Positions 45,961-58,060 of a stretch of 64,000 bases of DNA are shown in pieces. The stretch is taken from positions 102,564,562-102,628,561 of the forward strand of contig OW799236.1 in the NCBI GenBank assembly GCA_941918925.1, written 5' to 3'. This DNA is from Phyto melanocephala. Taxonomy: Eukaryota > Arthropoda > Insecta > Diptera > Rhinophoridae. The notes beneath the pieces were generated by a model. It had not been told where the DNA came from, did no database searches, and worked only from the letters and a program-made list of their open reading frames with translations. Position numbers and translations under genes: made by a program. Positions within the stretch are counted from its first letter, which is position 1. Every line of letters begins with the position of its first letter.

Positions 45961-46599
45961 AGATATTGCTGAAAAAATCGGTCACTAATCGGCAAAATTG
46001 AAACAAAAATTATTTTTAAATATATATTTTTTTTTGAACCCTTTACAGACGGTGTTAAAATCAGTTTTGTGATGCCCCTGTACATTAACTAGACCTTATA
46101 ATGGTTTTAATATATTAAAACTATTGTGGAATAGATTGGTTTTGAAAACTAGCACATTACCTTCATAACTTTCGGAGATATGAGCCAATATACAAGGTTG
46201 TCTTTATTTTTTCCCATATTTTAGGATAATTTTACGATTAGATATATAATATGGATATTTCCAAAAATATGTCAAAAAGACTTTAAAAGTAAAAACTCTT
46301 GAAAGTTTTTTAATATAAGTTAGTTGATAAAAAAACACTCAAATTTTATTACACGCAGGTTTTAAGAGCTTATTCAATTATTTAAGAGCAATAAGAAGAG
46401 TTTAATTGATTATCTCTTTGACTTATTTTAAAGAATTGCAATAATTTTTTTTTAGCGACTAAATTGTAAAAATTAATTGTAATTGTAAATATGCTTTAAA
46501 ATTAATGTAACAACAACAATTAACAAGATTCATAAGAAAAAAGAAAATATAGACTCCAATTAGCGGTATTTTTTTTATTTCCTTTGAATGGTTTTTTAA

Positions 46600-47370
46600 T
46601 GTCACGTACGTAGTACAAAAACATTATTTGTCTCCGTCATTCGTATTTGAACAGTCGCAAGAGTCCCCAAATAAGAGTCCCCAAATAAGAGCACTAAATT
46701 TAAAATTTAACTTTTTTTTTCTTAACATAATATAAATTTTATTACCTAAGAATACTATAAGAGGGAAATCTGTCACATACTATATGTCACGAATGATATA
46801 AAGTTGAATTTATTACAAAATTATTTAAAGATTGTTTTCAATTAAGTATGATAGATTTTAAAAGAAAATTATTTGGTTTAGGGCCATTATTACAACTTGC
46901 CGTTAGTTAAGGGTAGGATTTTTCGTGCCCGATAAATAGCTTTGCATTATTACAACTGCCATGTTTTATTAGTATTACCATTAATATTATTAATATCTAA
47001 TTGATAAAAAACTAATAAATGAAGGATTTATAAAGAATAGCGATTTATCAGTCTGACAAAATCCTTCCTTTAACTAGCGGGTAGTTGTAATAATGGCCCT
47101 TAGTGTAAGAAATTAAAAAACGAAAAAATACCTAGCAAGATAAGGAGATTTTTTTCATATTTCCACCTCAAAATGACTTCTGTTTTATGTCACGTACGAT
47201 ATATTCTTATTTTTCTGGATATTTTAGACAACAACGATTCGAAAATAAATTTTTTTTTTAAATGAAGTACCCTTTAAATGGAACAGAAAGATCTAATTTT
47301 ATTTCAGTTACTCCTACTTTTGCAAAAATTACTCCACTTTATAGGAGTACAAATGTCACGTACGATGACA
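46600..47370 (+). repeat. Degenerate tandem array marked by TGTCACGTACG
   Basis: TGTCACGTACG occurs at 46600, 47189 and 47354, with a worn copy (TGTCACGAATG) at 46785. After the 222 bp brought by the MITE insertion at 46881 (element plus one TTA) are taken out, the spacings are about 185, 182 and 165 bp. This suggests four units of a roughly 180-bp tandem repeat. The sequence between the markers has diverged strongly. Just before, AAGAGTCCCCAAAT is duplicated in tandem near 46667. Confidence 0.45.
46881..47099. mobile_element. MITE with TTA duplication (PIF/Harbinger type)
   Basis: Perfect terminal inverted repeats GGGCCATTATTACAACT bound 219 bp, with TTA on each side (46878-46880 and 47100-47102). 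Imperfect pairing continues inward (GTTAGTTAAGGGTAGGATTTT against GCTAGTTAAAGGAAGGATTTT). A 3-bp TTA target duplication with GGGCC ends is characteristic of PIF/Harbinger MITEs. It is non-coding. Confidence 0.8.
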
Positions 47371-47604
47371 TGGAAATGCCCATATGTCTCGAGAGACATT
47401 CGAAAAAAGATTTGGATAAATCGGTCACTAAACGGTAAAATTTTAGGTAAAACTTATTTTTCATTTAAATATACTAAAATTTTCAAGCCCCTGAATAATT
47501 TTTAGATGCTCTGAGGACAACAAAATATTAACTGGGGTCGTTGACAAAAAACTTCTTTAATTTACAAACGAAAATTATTGGTTTACATTTTTATAAATCA
47601 GAGA

Positions 47605-48045
47605 GCACCAGTATGGGTATCCAATGAAAGGACTTGGCTGGGGCAATATAATACACAGTAAAAAAATTTTAGGCTATGATGGCCGCTGCTACAAAATGGC
47701 AGTCAATAAGTTATTTTATGCGTAAGATCTAGTATTTTACAATATATCCCTTGATTCCCTCAATACTGATATCGAATGGAACGACTTGACCAGTAAAATT
47801 CAGTTTAATATTTAAATGTAAGAATCCAAAATGGCGTCCTAGTTTTAATGGTGGATATATGAGTTAACTATAGTTGTTAAGGCTTTGTCGATTTGATTCC
47901 ACAATATTGGTATTAATTATTCTATGCTTGGCCAGTAAAATACAAGTTTCAGAAAAAGAATAAATCCAAAATGGTGTATGGAACAAAATGGCAGAATTTT
48001 TGTTACCCCATTAATATGGGTATCAAACAAAAGGATTTGACTAGT
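47605..48045 (+). repeat. Degenerate tandem array (GGGTATC..A..AAAGGA.TTG)
   Basis: The block (T)ATGGGTATC.AA..AAAGGA.TTG.C.AGTAAAAT recurs at about 47610, 47765, 47910 and 48008, in several units followed by ATCCAAAATGG. Four diverged units are spaced 100-155 bp. No protein is encoded. Confidence 0.5.
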
Positions 48046-48099
48046 AAAAATTCGTAATCAAAGATGGTATCGGAAAATCTAGATTAAGGTAAGATGTGG

Positions 48100-50202
48100 T
48101 CACTGCAATTGTAAAGGCTATTCTCATGTTTATTGTCAAAGGCTTATTTTTAGTTGGTGTAAAAGAGTATTTGATTTGGGGGAAACTTAAAAGTTTTACA
48201 AAAAAATGCTCTATTATGCTGAATATTGAAATTTGAAAATAACCAAATAACGACTACTCCTGACAAATAGTAACTGTAAACGTAAAAAAATTTCTAAACT
48301 GTTTTTAAATATTTTCCCCTTTGTACAATATATCATCTTAAGATATTTAACATAAGTTTCTTTATAGTAAATTGTATGATATATTCATGTCCTTTTAGTC
48401 CTTAACTTCCAGTTGGGAAGTTTCAGACAACGCAGAATTTTGTAAATCGTTTCGCTTATAACTCCTAAACAACTGAATTAATTTTATTGAGAATTGAATT
48501 TTTGCATATCTTCAGGAAAATTTCTTTCAAATAATATATTTTTTTATAAAAATCAGTTGCATAATGAGAGCGTAAGCTGCGTAAAAAGTTATCGACTATA
48601 TATACAAGATATAAATATATACATATTTTAAAAAGAAGATAGAATAATAAAACATTTTTTATTATAATATTTTAGCTAACAACAAACGATTGAAATACTG
48701 AATAAGACATATTCTTCTCTTATGGTTTTAAAATTATTTAGTCCCAATCATGTATGTGTATATTAGGGTCTTTGTATTTTACAACATTTTTCATTTTCTC
48801 TTTTGCAAATATTAGTCAAGAAAAACTGTTTGTTACGCATTCCGTTGCCTTTGCTGCTGTTGATGCTGCAGGTGCCATCAATGTTGTTGTTGTATCGTGT
48901 TGTTTCTGTTTGTTATTATAACTGTATGTTTTGAAAAATAAATAGTTTGCAGGTGTTGTTAATTGAAAAACTTTCTAACACTAATTAAAAGTTTTTTCTA
49001 CACAACATTTTCCGACGACTGAAAAAAAGGCATCATACTCATAGAACGAACTGATTGTTGATGAAGCAAAAATGAAAAAAAGTTAAGGAATTTAACATTT
49101 TTTTTTTATTTTTAAAAGAGTGTTCACGAACTATTCTTGAAAATTTTCAATTAAAAAGTTGATAATATATGATTATATTTTATATATATATCACAATCTA
49201 TACTTAAAAAAGGATTAATAAAAAAATTGTAACAGTTTAATACGCAGACAAAATAAAGTTTCTGATTCAATGAAGAAATTTAAAGAACCAAATATAATAT
49301 TTCTTTGAATAAGGACCTATCTCAGATTTTGTAAATTCAAACAATCTAAATTAATTTTCAATACAATTTCATGTTTGAATATGTTAAGATTTTTATTAAA
49401 ATATTTCAGACTTTTAAACAAATAACTAACAGAAACAAAAAAAACAGGTTATTTATATTTTTTTATATATATGTTCGAGAATTAAAAATTTGTATAATTC
49501 AGATAATAATTTTAGAGAATGAATCAATGACAAAATTTTTAAAAATCAGTTAAAATCTCAAAGAAACACTAGTCAAAAAAAATTATTTCATTAATGAAAA
49601 TAGACGTATGACACCTCAGACAAAAAGAAAGCTTCTTCGAAGTCTTGTATCAAACTAAAATATTTAAGTCTACTTTTTAACTACTTAAATATGAATTATA
49701 AAATTGATTATGAAAATAACAAGACAATGAAAGCGAACACTAACTGTAAATAAAAAATCTGAATTTGTTGTTTTAGCCCATGTGTTAATGTAAGACAATA
49801 ATCAAACAAAAAATGATTTGAAGCAATTAAAATATTAATAGATATTGAAATTAAATTTGGGCAAAGCTTTGTTTGAAATTTTTTTAACTATAATATTTTC
49901 TGCGTAGTATACTTTTATAGATTAAGCCTAGTGGTTCAATTAGGGCTATGCAGACCTTTGCACAAAGCCGTGTGTATTAGTGACGAGTCCTTCCACGACG
50001 GTGAACACAATAAGCATTAAATACACAACTTATGTCTCCATGTTTGGCTATATTAGTGTTTACAAACAAAATGGTTTAAATGGATCAATCAGGTCTGTAC
50101 AGATATATGTACAATATGAATGGTGATGCAGGTGATTGAAACTTATAAATTGGTTAGCGTATGTAAAACCATGAATTAAAACAAAGTCTGCATATTGAAA
50201 AA
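48100..50202. other. AT-rich region, nothing recognised
   Basis: A CTG/GTT-rich patch at 48850-48900 is simple-sequence-like. The frames at 49371-49553 and 50060-50281 (-) have no recognisable motif. Confidence 0.4.
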
Positions 50203-50586
50203 ATGTTGAATCCAAAACCATATATATTCCGCACATTATTCGGTTACAAGCACAATATTGTACTGTGCTCATACGTGGCAAAAAAGAAAATAGCTTTGGT
50301 TTTTATCTCGACTGAATATAGCAATTGCGCCGTCGACTTATTGATAACATTGCAAAAACCATTTCAAATTTTGGACTACAACATATACAAATCTGGATTT
50401 GACAAGATTAATTAAATGGTTGGTGGTAACATGTAAAAACGGGGTACCAAGCGTTAACCGTTACCTCTCTTTTATAATATGTTGGACATGGCGAGTTCTG
50501 TTGCATTTGTTATTGGTGACATATTAGGTCATGCCGAAAGAAACTACTGAGTACCTGTCTCTCTTATGGAATTGGCAAAACATTAA
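50203..50586 (+). pseudogene. piggyBac-type transposase remnant
   Basis: A single frame of 128 codons, interrupted only by stops, matches the catalytic and post-catalytic core of piggyBac transposases. CSYVAKKKIALVFISTEY corresponds to the YVPKKNK.V.L.STM block. KPFQILDYNIYKSGFDKIN matches KP..I.DYN.TKGGVD, whose Asp is the third catalytic residue. After stops at 50413 and 50434, KRGTKR-stop-PLPLFYNMLDMASSVAFVI matches ..TKRWPL..FYN..D....NAF. The absence of frameshifts suggests decay mainly by point mutation. The N-terminal part and the TTAA-flanked ends were not found. Confidence 0.7.
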
Positions 50587-52301
50587 GTGGTTCCTCACAT
50601 AAAGAAATAAGCAATGTTTCGCTGTATAATAGGTATTTACTACGTGAAATTGGTAATGGGATTATTTGGTATAGAGGTGAACATTTCATTATATTTTTTA
50701 ATAACTTTAAACAATTAAAATTCTTAAATTAGTTGCTCAAGGTAGCTATAGATTTACCAATAAATGATCAACTAGTCTATGAGGTTTCCTCCGGAACTTG
50801 ATTAACGAGCTCACTATGCTTTAAATTAGATAAAAATTAAAAAAAAAAAAAACGGTATGTCATAGCATTCACATGTGATAAACAAATTTGCGGAAATTGT
50901 TATCTATAATACATGTATAAAAATATATTTTTATGATTTATCTTATCTTTTTTCTAGCATTTACGCTCGCTTTTAAGACACTGGTCTATACACTCCCATA
51001 CAGATATTATGTAGGTCTGTTCAGATCTAATTATACCAGTTAGCAAGAAAAAATTCAGAAACTCGTACTGTTGAAATGTAACCTAAAACAAATTTAAATT
51101 CTTTACAGATATTTTTTTAAATTAGTCATAGCCTTCACTGGAAAACTTTCTATGCAATTTTGGTTTACTCCCATAAATACTTTAAAATGTGTTGCTAATG
51201 CAAACCAACATTTTTCATGTACTTACTTTAGAACTTATAGAAAAAAAAAATTCCCATGAAATTGTTGTTTCATTGCAAATTTTCTAAAGCTTGAAGTTAT
51301 GATTAATATTAATTTTAAACTGCAGTCGTATCATGAAATGTCTAATTATTTCATTTCCAATTTTCTCTACTTGTGTTTCTTGTTTTAATAACTTTTTACT
51401 CTAGAGACAACATCAATATTATTAATGAGATGGTGCTAAAATTAAAACGGATTCAAGCTCTCAGTTTATTTATATTTGAAGTGGAAAGTCATTAAACAAC
51501 TGTTTTTAATGAGAAGAAAAGTTTGTAGATGTATAGTATTTACATACATATGTTTATGAGTTTTAGTGAAGATATTGTAGTGTATTCGAAATAATCCTAA
51601 ATGTTGTATTGTCATAATTTTCAATAATATTTAATATAACCGAAGAGTATTGTATTTTTTATTGCAAAATTTGTAACTTTTTTAAAAACTTTGAAAAATT
51701 ATGATACTATATACGATACTTAAAAATACTGATGCCAAATACATATATCAATTATTGATAGAATTTTATGCTTTTTCATAAACATTAATATTTCACAAAA
51801 ACTTTGCAAATTATTTATGGGGTTCAAAGCGGGTATTACACATAATATTAAAAACAAACCAAGGTGGCTTAATGAAACTTTTTTCCATTTTTGTTTGAAC
51901 ATGATTATTGGCATAAACGACCATCAGTTGGCTCGTCCAATAGAAACATTTTATTGTAGTATAGTCCCGTAAGGCTTAAACTTTGGCTTTCAACCAAGAT
52001 CAGAAATATCACATAGCCCTAAAGATAGTGCAGCCATGTTGAAATGCATGACTAAAAAGATCAGTATGAAATATAATTAGCTCACAAAACCTTTCTTGCA
52101 TTACATTAATTATAACACACAATATATTACAGGTGTCACCGTCTTATTGCAATCATGTTTTCCTCTACATTGTATACTTAATTGTGGTGAGAAAAAATAG
52201 TGATCATGGCTCTATAAGTAATAATATCGTATCGTATTAAATTTTCCTAGTTAAAATAGAAATTGTATTTTGTATTATTGTATTACAAATATGGATTTTC
52301 A

Positions 52302-52303
<2 letters not shown>
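50587..52303. other. AT-rich region, nothing recognised
   Basis: The frame at 51720-51914 (-) has no known motif. No repeats with ends were found. Confidence 0.4.

Positions 52304-52341
<38 letters not shown>
52304..52341 (+). repeat. Poly(A) run of 38
   Basis: An uninterrupted run of 38 A follows TTTTCAAT, so AATAAA overlaps its start. It could be the tail of a retroposed sequence on the plus strand, but no recognisable retroposon body lies upstream. Confidence 0.6.
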
Positions 52342-52343
<2 letters not shown>

Positions 52344-52602
52344 GCCTCTCGGTGATATTTTTATTTATTGACGTATGCATTCAACCAAAACTAAGCCTTA
52401 TCACATGATTTTCTTCAGATCAATTACAAGATATTTTTTAACCGTCTTACAACATGACTGACATTCCTACTGGTCGTATATTGTTATTGTTTATACAAGT
52501 TCAATCTTAGGAAGCCCACAGACGAAAATATTTTTACCAAACTTTCCATCAAGCGTATGTATTCAATGAATGAGTACAAAGTCAAGTGAATTTAATTTAT
52601 TT

Positions 52603-53270
52603 TAATTTTATCTTTATTGCGACACAGCAGCTTCCACTTTGGTATGTCATGTTTGATGTCACTGAGAATGCTTGTTGTCCTCAGGAATATGGCTTGATGA
52701 ACTTGAGCATCAGTGTAGAGTGTAATAACCTGACGATGGTCTTAACACGCTGTTAAGTTTTTAATGACCAATAACTTTCTCTTGTGTGTCATGCTGTATA
52801 TCTCATTAATAAACACAGGCTGCAATTCCTCCTGCACAGTTCCAGTGGCTTATGTAAAGGCACCTTTTTAAAGAGCTCGGGACTATTTTAAGACATACTT
52901 TTTTTTCGATACCAGGCTAATATTGTTTATTAGCAACAGAATCGGATTTCCCGTGCTCAAGTAGAAAGGTTGCCTGTAGATAGTAGATCCGAAAACGGAT
53001 CATTAAACCATTATTCTCGATTTATGTTGAGAAGGTTACATCACAAAAAACATTGGTGATTTCCCAAAGTCTGACACCTGGTCTAGTATGGATAATAAAC
53101 TTTAGCCACCACGTGTACTATGAAGAAACCCTATAAATAACTAGACCAGAACAAGTTCTAGCAGCTTATTGAATTCTGCGCTACCAGATGGGTCTCTTGT
53201 CAGGCACGAACACATTTTCCAACCATAATTTTAGCTTTTTTAAGTTATGGCTTCCATCAGTCAAAGTTGT
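52603..53270 (-). pseudogene. Long coding-like relic, family unknown
   Basis: This is a GC-richer island with protein-like segments in order on the minus strand: LTDGSHNLKKLKLWLENVFV near 53255; RPGVRLWEITNVFCDVTF near 53070; MIRFRIYYLQATFLLEHGKS near 53000; then EELQPVFINEIYSMTHKRK and, after a TAA at 52742-52744, HRQVITLYTDAQVHQAIFL and IPKWKLLCRNKDKIKIN ending at a TAA near 52603. Breaks between them are stops and frameshifts. The length, about 220 codons, and consistent strand argue for a once-real gene. I do not recognise the family; a transposon or retroelement protein is as likely as a host pseudogene. Confidence 0.35.
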
Positions 53271-53499
53271 TGACAAAACCTCCCGTACTGACAACAAAGT
53301 CTAGGATACTAGTCAAACTAAACATGCCCCTAAAGGAATTTTTCTTTTGGTATAAAAGAACGCTATAAATTATACGGAATAAAGTATAGGGCCCTGCATA
53401 AATTTCACACTGTTTAAAAACTATTACTGATGATATGGAAACCAAAACCGATTGACTAATAAAATTTAAAATTGACATTTGTTTAGCAGCACTATCAAC

Positions 53500-55092
53500 T
53501 TTAAATTCTGTTTCTTTATTACTGTACCTCTTTAACTCTTTAGATCGTCTATGATTATAAATGATTATAAAATAATTTTAAAATCTTTAATGTAAACTGC
53601 GGTCAGTATACCGATCTTGATGAATTTTATATCAGTAGCATAATTTTGAAGACGTACAGCTATTGATTGCTTTCTAAATAGTTAAATAATTAAAGTGCTT
53701 AATAAAAAAATTTACAAGGTGTCAATAAATTGATATAAAAGTAGTTTTTTATGGTGTTCTAACCTTTAGTTTAAATTTAACATTTAAATATTTTAAATTT
53801 AAAACAAAAATTAATATATTAAAAAAGGCATAATATTTTTCCTATTTCTTAAACTTAAGAATCAATAAAAATATAGCCTCACAACATTAAAACTATATTA
53901 AATAAAGCAAATACCAATCAACGCAAAATGTCTACCAGATATGTCAAAATGTCAACTTAAAACAAGTTTACAGAGTAAAATTGCTATAAGTGAAAGCAAA
54001 AACAACAATTATATAATAAAAAAAAAGTTTTTAAAAAGACGTTCAGTATTTGAAATCTATTGTTAGAAATCAAGATTGAAGTACAACTAAAATTTCAAAA
54101 CAATTGAGGAGAATGAGTTAGCAAAATAACGAAAAACAACAATAAATATTATTAACAAACATCATCCTCAAACTTAGAAATGATAAAAATAACTACAAAG
54201 AAAAGATGGGTAAGGAAAAATTAAACAAAACAAAAATAAATAGGCAAACAACAGTATAACACAATTACCAATCATTGAACAAACAAAAGCCACAACGGCA
54301 ACAAAAACATTTTAAACAAAATTACTAAATAAAAGTTAAGAGTTTTTACCAACTTAGCCAAAAACAATATCAAACAACAATTTCCTCATATCCTGCGTCG
54401 CTCCTACTCACACTGTTATTATGTTTTAATTTCATACGTCCTTTGGTTTTGATAAAGGAAAATGTTAAAAGTCTTTATTAATCCTCAATGGGCCGATGTT
54501 CAAGTGATGGAAAATGATGCTAGCGGCTGTTTTTTGTTTATTCTTTTCAAAATAAACAACAAAAACAACTCGAACGCGAAATTTCTCCATTTATCTACCA
54601 TTAGTGGAAATGTAGGGCGATTGACTGCAAAGTTATTTAAGTTCAACAAAGAGATGATTCTTATCTTAAACTGTTTCTTTGAAAAAAGAAACAAGACTTT
54701 AAGTTGCTAATGGTCATTATAATGCTAAAGTTAATAAAAAAATAAATAAATATATAATTAAATGCATTCCGTACTGACCTCGTAGTATAAGTTTAAGATG
54801 GCAAGTTTAAATGTTGATTAACATGAGATAAGTTAAGAATATAAGCCAATATTAACTCATCCATTTGTTTTTATTAGAAAATTATAGTAACAGTAAGCTA
54901 GTGATAAATAAATAAAAGTTAACAAAACTTAGAAAGAGGCTTTCATATTAAAGCGATGAAGAAAGAAAAAAATGTTTAAAGAGGAAGTGTTTGTTTTAGA
55001 GATATGAAAAGTCTAGCAAACATATTATAATTATATCGAAACAACAAAATTAAGTGGTATGATATTGCGTAGCCAATAATTTTAAATGTTTA
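53500..55092. other. AT-rich region, nothing recognised
   Basis: Overlapping frames on both strands at 54462-54710 and 54500-54694 are antisense to one another and unrecognised. The remainder is A-rich. Confidence 0.35.
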
Positions 55093-55207
55093 GGGCCGTA
55101 TTCATAAAAAATATTTTAGGTTTATTTAAGGCTTATTTGACAGATGTTGTAGAGAAGATTGTCAAATAAACCTTTAATAAACAAAAAATATTTCTTATGA
55201 ATACGGC
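55093..55207. mobile_element. Small hairpin MITE (GGGCCGTATTCATAA ends)
   Basis: GGGCCGTATTCATAAAAAAT at the left mirrors TTTCTTATGAATACGGC at the right. The arms of about 50 bp, including GGTTTATTT..GGCTTATTTGACA and its partner, leave almost no loop, so the whole 115 bp folds on itself. TTA precedes the left end; the right end is worn (AAGG where CCTTA is expected). It is probably PIF/Harbinger type, and its ends resemble those of the 32435-33199 unit. Confidence 0.65.
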
Positions 55208-55699
55208 AAGGAATGTTTTAATTTATTAAAAACTTATTAGTTTAAGTAAGGTTAGGTTGAAAAAGTACACCTTATGGAATATGAAATTTCCTTAATAAAA
55301 TCATAATCTTAATTTTCTAAAAATTTCGACTAGATCGAATTCAGTTATTCAGCATTACTTTTTGATTAAATGGATGATTTTTGTTTGTTTAAATTTTGGA
55401 AATTAACATAAAGTAACTTTAAACAAGTTAAAGGCATATGCTAATTTAGGATAAAAAAAAATAAAAGAAACTGCTTAAGTCTTCGTCAATTATTACGCGA
55501 ATTAAAGATTATATATTCACGGCATATATTCTTTGGTTACTTCAAAATAAAAAGTCAAAATTTAACAAACATTATTTTATATAAAAGACACCTTCTTCTT
55601 TCAACGATTGTCTTACTAAACTAAATAAAAAAGGCGGCAGACTGTCTATGTACTTCGACAATTACATAGCTTAGGATGGATTCTTAACTAACTATTTAT
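55208..55699. other. AT-rich stretch, nothing recognised
   Basis: No open frames of note and no repeats with ends were found. Confidence 0.4.
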
Positions 55700-56900
55700 T
55701 GGGCAAAAAGACACCATCGATATAAAAATGTTTCATTTATATATTTTTCTATTTTATTTTTCTCAAGTTATTTAGATAACAGCTAGAGAATAAATAATGA
55801 AGAGATTTACAACAGAGTAAATAATCCGAATAAGAGAATTTCGTAATTTTAATTATCTTTCAATTAGTTTACCGCAAAGAGTATATCGTCGAAATTTTGA
55901 CTTTAGAATTTTGCTCTATGGAGCAATGATTCGATGCTTAGTTCATAGTTCAACATAGCACCATAAGCGATTTACCTCTAATCGGTAGAATAATTCTCAC
56001 TGCGGGAAATATTGAACATGTATAAAAAAATTTTAACAAAATAACAGAAACATCCCTCAGATGGAATTCTGCTTAGTTTGAAATAAGTCGAACGTTACTA
56101 CGCTGCATTAAAAAAAATTCTGTAATTGTTATACAAGGCGAAATTAGTGCCAAAATAGGCGTCTTAAGAGATTTGTTCAAACCGGTAGAACATATTTAAA
56201 TTGAAAATATTGAACGTGTAGAGCAAAGTACTAACACCAGAAACCTCTACTATTTAGAATGGCAAATACATGACCGAAAATTGTTTACTAATTTGCCCAC
56301 ATAAGGTGCAATTGGTAAAATAGTTAGAACATACAGATCATAGGCGAAGTGCAAATTTTTCACTTAAATTTCAGCAGTTGGTTAGAAGTAAAATCAGCCT
56401 TATTATAAATGAAGAAATGGGGATCAACCTAATTTTTCATTGAAAATTCAAAAGCCATTTGTCAATATCAATTTCGCCGCAATAGGTGTACAGAATGGTG
56501 TGGCATTTTATTTCAAAATATCATAAAAGCTTCTTTAAAAATAAATATTAAAATGGTATTGCCATAAATAAAGAGCGGTATCGGTTAACGAAATAACATT
56601 TTCTATGTTCTGCTATTGAAAATATACCTGAGATGTGGTTTTTATCGGGATGGAGCCACTGGTCACATTGGTCATACTGCTCGGGACAAAAAGCTAGAAG
56701 TAAAATTTTCGTGGAGTGAATTATTTCCAGAAATTTATTGGCTAGGGCATATGCGAGATTCGTCAGCAGCCTACTATTTTCTTTGGAGTTATTTAAAAGA
56801 GTGGGTGTATTTGAACAAGATGGAGATAATCTTTTAACTCTAGGCCAACATTGTTGTAGAAATTGTTATGTAAAATGTTGTAAAACGAACCCATTGCATT
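55700..56900 (+). pseudogene. Older rosa-type mariner copy, heavily decayed
   Basis: The plus strand keeps the order of the 38984-40161 element: ATGAAGAGATTTACAACAGA (MKRFTTE) at 55798, TTACCGCAAAGAGTATATCG then the GGAGCAATGATTCG block near 55920, the VQNGVAF region near 56490, and a last open piece at 56616-56837 with RDGATGHIGHTAR (second Asp block), YYFLWSYLKEWVYLNK and an ELFPEIYWLGHMR linker. The left inverted repeat survives only as GGGCAAAAAGACACC near 55700. The third Asp is not identifiable. It carries many more changes than the 39 kb copy, implying an older insertion of the same or a sister family. Confidence 0.7.
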
Positions 56901-57149
56901 AGCTTTATGTAGATTGTATCGTTTAATTAAGACTTTCAGTTAATCTATTATTTTTCTTCGCAAACCCTAATAATGTACTTTAGAAGGAATCTGAAGGTTA
57001 AATAAACAAGATTGTTGGCAAAATTGAGGTAAAGTAACGAGACGAAATCAAATCTACTAACAGTGTTATTTAAGGTTCAACTGTCATAAAGAATATACAC
57101 TAGAGTTCAATATAAACCATTTATGATATCTTAAATATTTATATCTCAT

Positions 57150-58060
57150 TCTGCTATCCTATTTTTTATAGAGACAACATCAGTCCGCTGCACTAGATAC
57201 AAGATTTTAAACCCTCCTCGAATTTTACAGTGACAGAGAATATGTATCACCATCTTAATCTCCTACTTTTGATTTAAATTCCTGCAGAAAATACATGTTC
57301 CGTACAAGCACCAATCAGATTACGTAGTAAGAAGCAGGAAGGTTTAATCATAGCAGTCGTACAGTGATAACTAGATCTGTCAAGCAACTAAATGAGTGGC
57401 AGTCTGCGTAGAATTTATATATTCTTAACAAATATCTTACAGGATATCAGTGATAAAGTAGTGAATATGACGATCTTCTTTGAAAGAAATGCTTACTTTT
57501 TTCATTGTTTATTAACAAAAACGCTGCGTTTTACAGTTAAATCACTAGGTATTAGGTAGGTAAACTATATCCCTGTATTGTTTTCAAAGGCCTGAGATTC
57601 AATAATTCAATAAAATTTTGTGCAAGCGCTCGCAGGCGATTATATAGCAGTCTGATTGTCAAACACAAATATACATATTTGCTGTATATTCATAGCATCT
57701 TAACTATTTAAGTGCCATTTTGGTAGCCCTTAAATCAGATTGTATTCAAAAACATAACCTTCTGGTCAAATAGTGTTTAAAATAAGCCCACCCACATCGT
57801 GATTTTAATCCGTCAGTTTACATTTTTTTAAGTCTAAAATAGTTCATTTTAGGAACTGTGATTAATACAGAAAACTTTTGCCAAAGACGAAAATTTTTCG
57901 AACACCGTCTAGAGGACACCATGTTTAATTTGAGCTAAGTGCAAAGTGCTTCTATGGCGAGCAGTATTGCAAAGCCAGTAAAATCTTGTATCAAATTTTT
58001 AATTAGTATCAATCAAGTTTTATTTTAACAACTCATAGACAATAGTATTTTCCTCCTTTT
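57150..58060 (-). pseudogene. Non-LTR retrotransposon remnant (RNase H and C-terminus)
   Basis: On the minus strand a TDGLKSRCGWAYF segment (near 57815) matches the TDGSK...G.G start of the RNase H domain of LINE polyproteins. VFDNQTAI-stop-SPASACTKFY (near 57660) matches the ..SDSQAAL.AL.....T block. GTCIFCRNLNQK...MVIHILCHC (near 57300) matches the C..C...H...C knuckle near the C-terminus. The order and spacing fit a Jockey/R1-group element. Many frameshifts and stops are present. The reverse transcriptase domain is not visible. It is unrelated in detail to the 28.7 kb copy. Confidence 0.55.

Noticed and set aside
48850..48905. CTG/GTT-rich patch that could encode a poly-Gln, poly-Thr or poly-Asn stretch
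   Set aside because: Frames close quickly on both sides; it looks like simple sequence.
52304..52341. Poly(A) as the tail of the coding-like relic at 52603-53270
   Set aside because: The relic is on the minus strand, so its tail would be a T run on the plus strand; orientation does not fit.
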